A stretch of DNA of 5,788 bases from contig JALSRO010000015.1 in NCBI GenBank assembly GCA_026984715.1, positions 1-5,788 on the forward strand, in the 5' to 3' direction. The translations under genes and the position numbers were made by a program. This document shows, piece by piece, positions 5,428 to 5,788 of the stretch (its first letter is position 1; each line of letters opens with the position of its first letter). The stretch comes from Chromatiales bacterium (lineage in GTDB: Bacteria; Pseudomonadota; Gammaproteobacteria; Thiohalospirales; Thiohalospiraceae). Below the pieces are notes generated by a model that ran no database searches, was not told the DNA's origin, and saw only the letters and a list, made by a program, of their open reading frames with translations.

Positions 5428-5788
5428 GATTCAGCTTTCTCCACGCCGCCGACATTCATCTCGACAGCCCGCTGCGGGGGCTGGAGCGTTACGAAGGCGC
5501 CCCCGCTGCAGAGATTCGCAGCGCCACCCGCCAGGCGTTCGACAACCTGGTTACCCTGGCCATCGACGAAGCGGTGGATTTCGTGCTGCTGGCGGGAGAC
5601 CTCTACGATGGCGACTGGAAGGACTACAACACCGGCCTCTACTTCGTGGCGCGCATGGCGCGGCTGCGGGATGCCGGGATCCGGGTATTTGTCATCTCCG
5701 GAAATCATGATGCGGCTAGCCAGATCACCCGACAGCTGCAGTTGCCGGACAACGTGACAATGTTCGCCACTGATCGCCCCGAAACGGC
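5424..5788 (+). CDS. SbcD/Mre11-like metallophosphoesterase, YhaO-type DNA repair nuclease (3' end outside window)
   Basis: The 121 residues present are the N-terminal part of a calcineurin-like phosphoesterase of the DNA repair exonuclease group. The dimetal motifs appear in order: D10-x-H12 in HAADIHLDSPLRGLE, GDLYDG at 58-63, and GNHD at 93-96. The phrase ADIHLDSPLRGLE is typical of YhaO-like proteins, which normally act with an SbcC/Rad50-like ATPase (YhaN) encoded next door; that partner would lie beyond the right edge. I chose GTG 5424 because it gives the usual short N-terminus (VRFSFLHAAD) and has GGGG at 5411-5414, 9 bases upstream. The in-frame ATG at 5409 would add five residues and overlap nudF by 19 bases instead of 4. 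Either way, co-translation with nudF is likely. It is not CpdA, whose sequence around the first motif differs, although CpdA is the phosphoesterase near nudF in E. coli. Confidence 0.92.
   Translation, partial: MRFSFLHAADIHLDSPLRGLERYEGAPAAEIRSATRQAFDNLVTLAIDEAVDFVLLAGDLYDGDWKDYNTGLYFVARMARLRDAGIRVFVISGNHDAASQITRQLQLPDNVTMFATDRPET

Noticed and set aside
5424..5788. CpdA (cAMP phosphodiesterase), which lies near nudF in E. coli
   Set aside because: The first metal motif context, HAADIHLDSPLRGLE, is the SbcD/YhaO type and not the CpdA type.
1..5788. Defence island, mobile element, CRISPR array or tRNA attachment site
   Set aside because: No arrays of repeats, transposase, integrase, toxin-antitoxin or tRNA-like sequence was seen; the genes are metabolic and housekeeping types.

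Overview
The window reads as ordinary chromosome from a GC-rich gammaproteobacterium. The evidence is the gene set (TldD, DarP/YjgA, a NudF-type ADP-ribose pyrophosphatase), protein sequences close to gammaproteobacterial versions, and dense coding with short gaps. A sulfur-oxidising or Chromatiales-like host is only an impression. I see no tRNA, rRNA, insertion sequence, integrase, phage gene or CRISPR array.

Layout: the left edge holds the C-terminal half of TldD on the + strand (1-721). After 55 bases comes a 616-residue CPA1/NhaP-like cation:proton antiporter with a cytoplasmic Rossmann (TrkA-N-like) tail (777-2627). Next is a GT-B-fold glycosyltransferase-like protein (2742-3839), with a possible 42-codon ORF bridging the antiporter stop and the glycosyltransferase start. 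These + strand genes converge on darP on the - strand (3991-4488). The gap between them carries two inverted repeats that may act as terminators. A 300-base AT-richer region separates darP from the divergent + strand unit. That unit starts with a possible 25-codon leader ORF (4712-4789) overlapping the start of nudF (4789-5427), and nudF overlaps a metallophosphoesterase of the SbcD/Mre11/YhaO type that runs off the right edge (5424 onward).

Functional logic: TldD works with PmbA/TldE as a metalloprotease, and tldD, darP and pmbA are commonly neighbours in gammaproteobacteria. Here tldD and darP are still close, but an antiporter and a glycosyltransferase-like gene lie between them, darP is inverted relative to tldD, and pmbA is not in the window. 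On the right, ADP-ribose hydrolysis and a DNA-end-processing nuclease appear to be co-translated.

No clearly new multi-gene system is visible. The observations most worth a second look are the two very short ORFs. Each has a strong Shine-Dalgarno sequence and ends on the start of a downstream gene whose own ribosome binding site is weak or absent.
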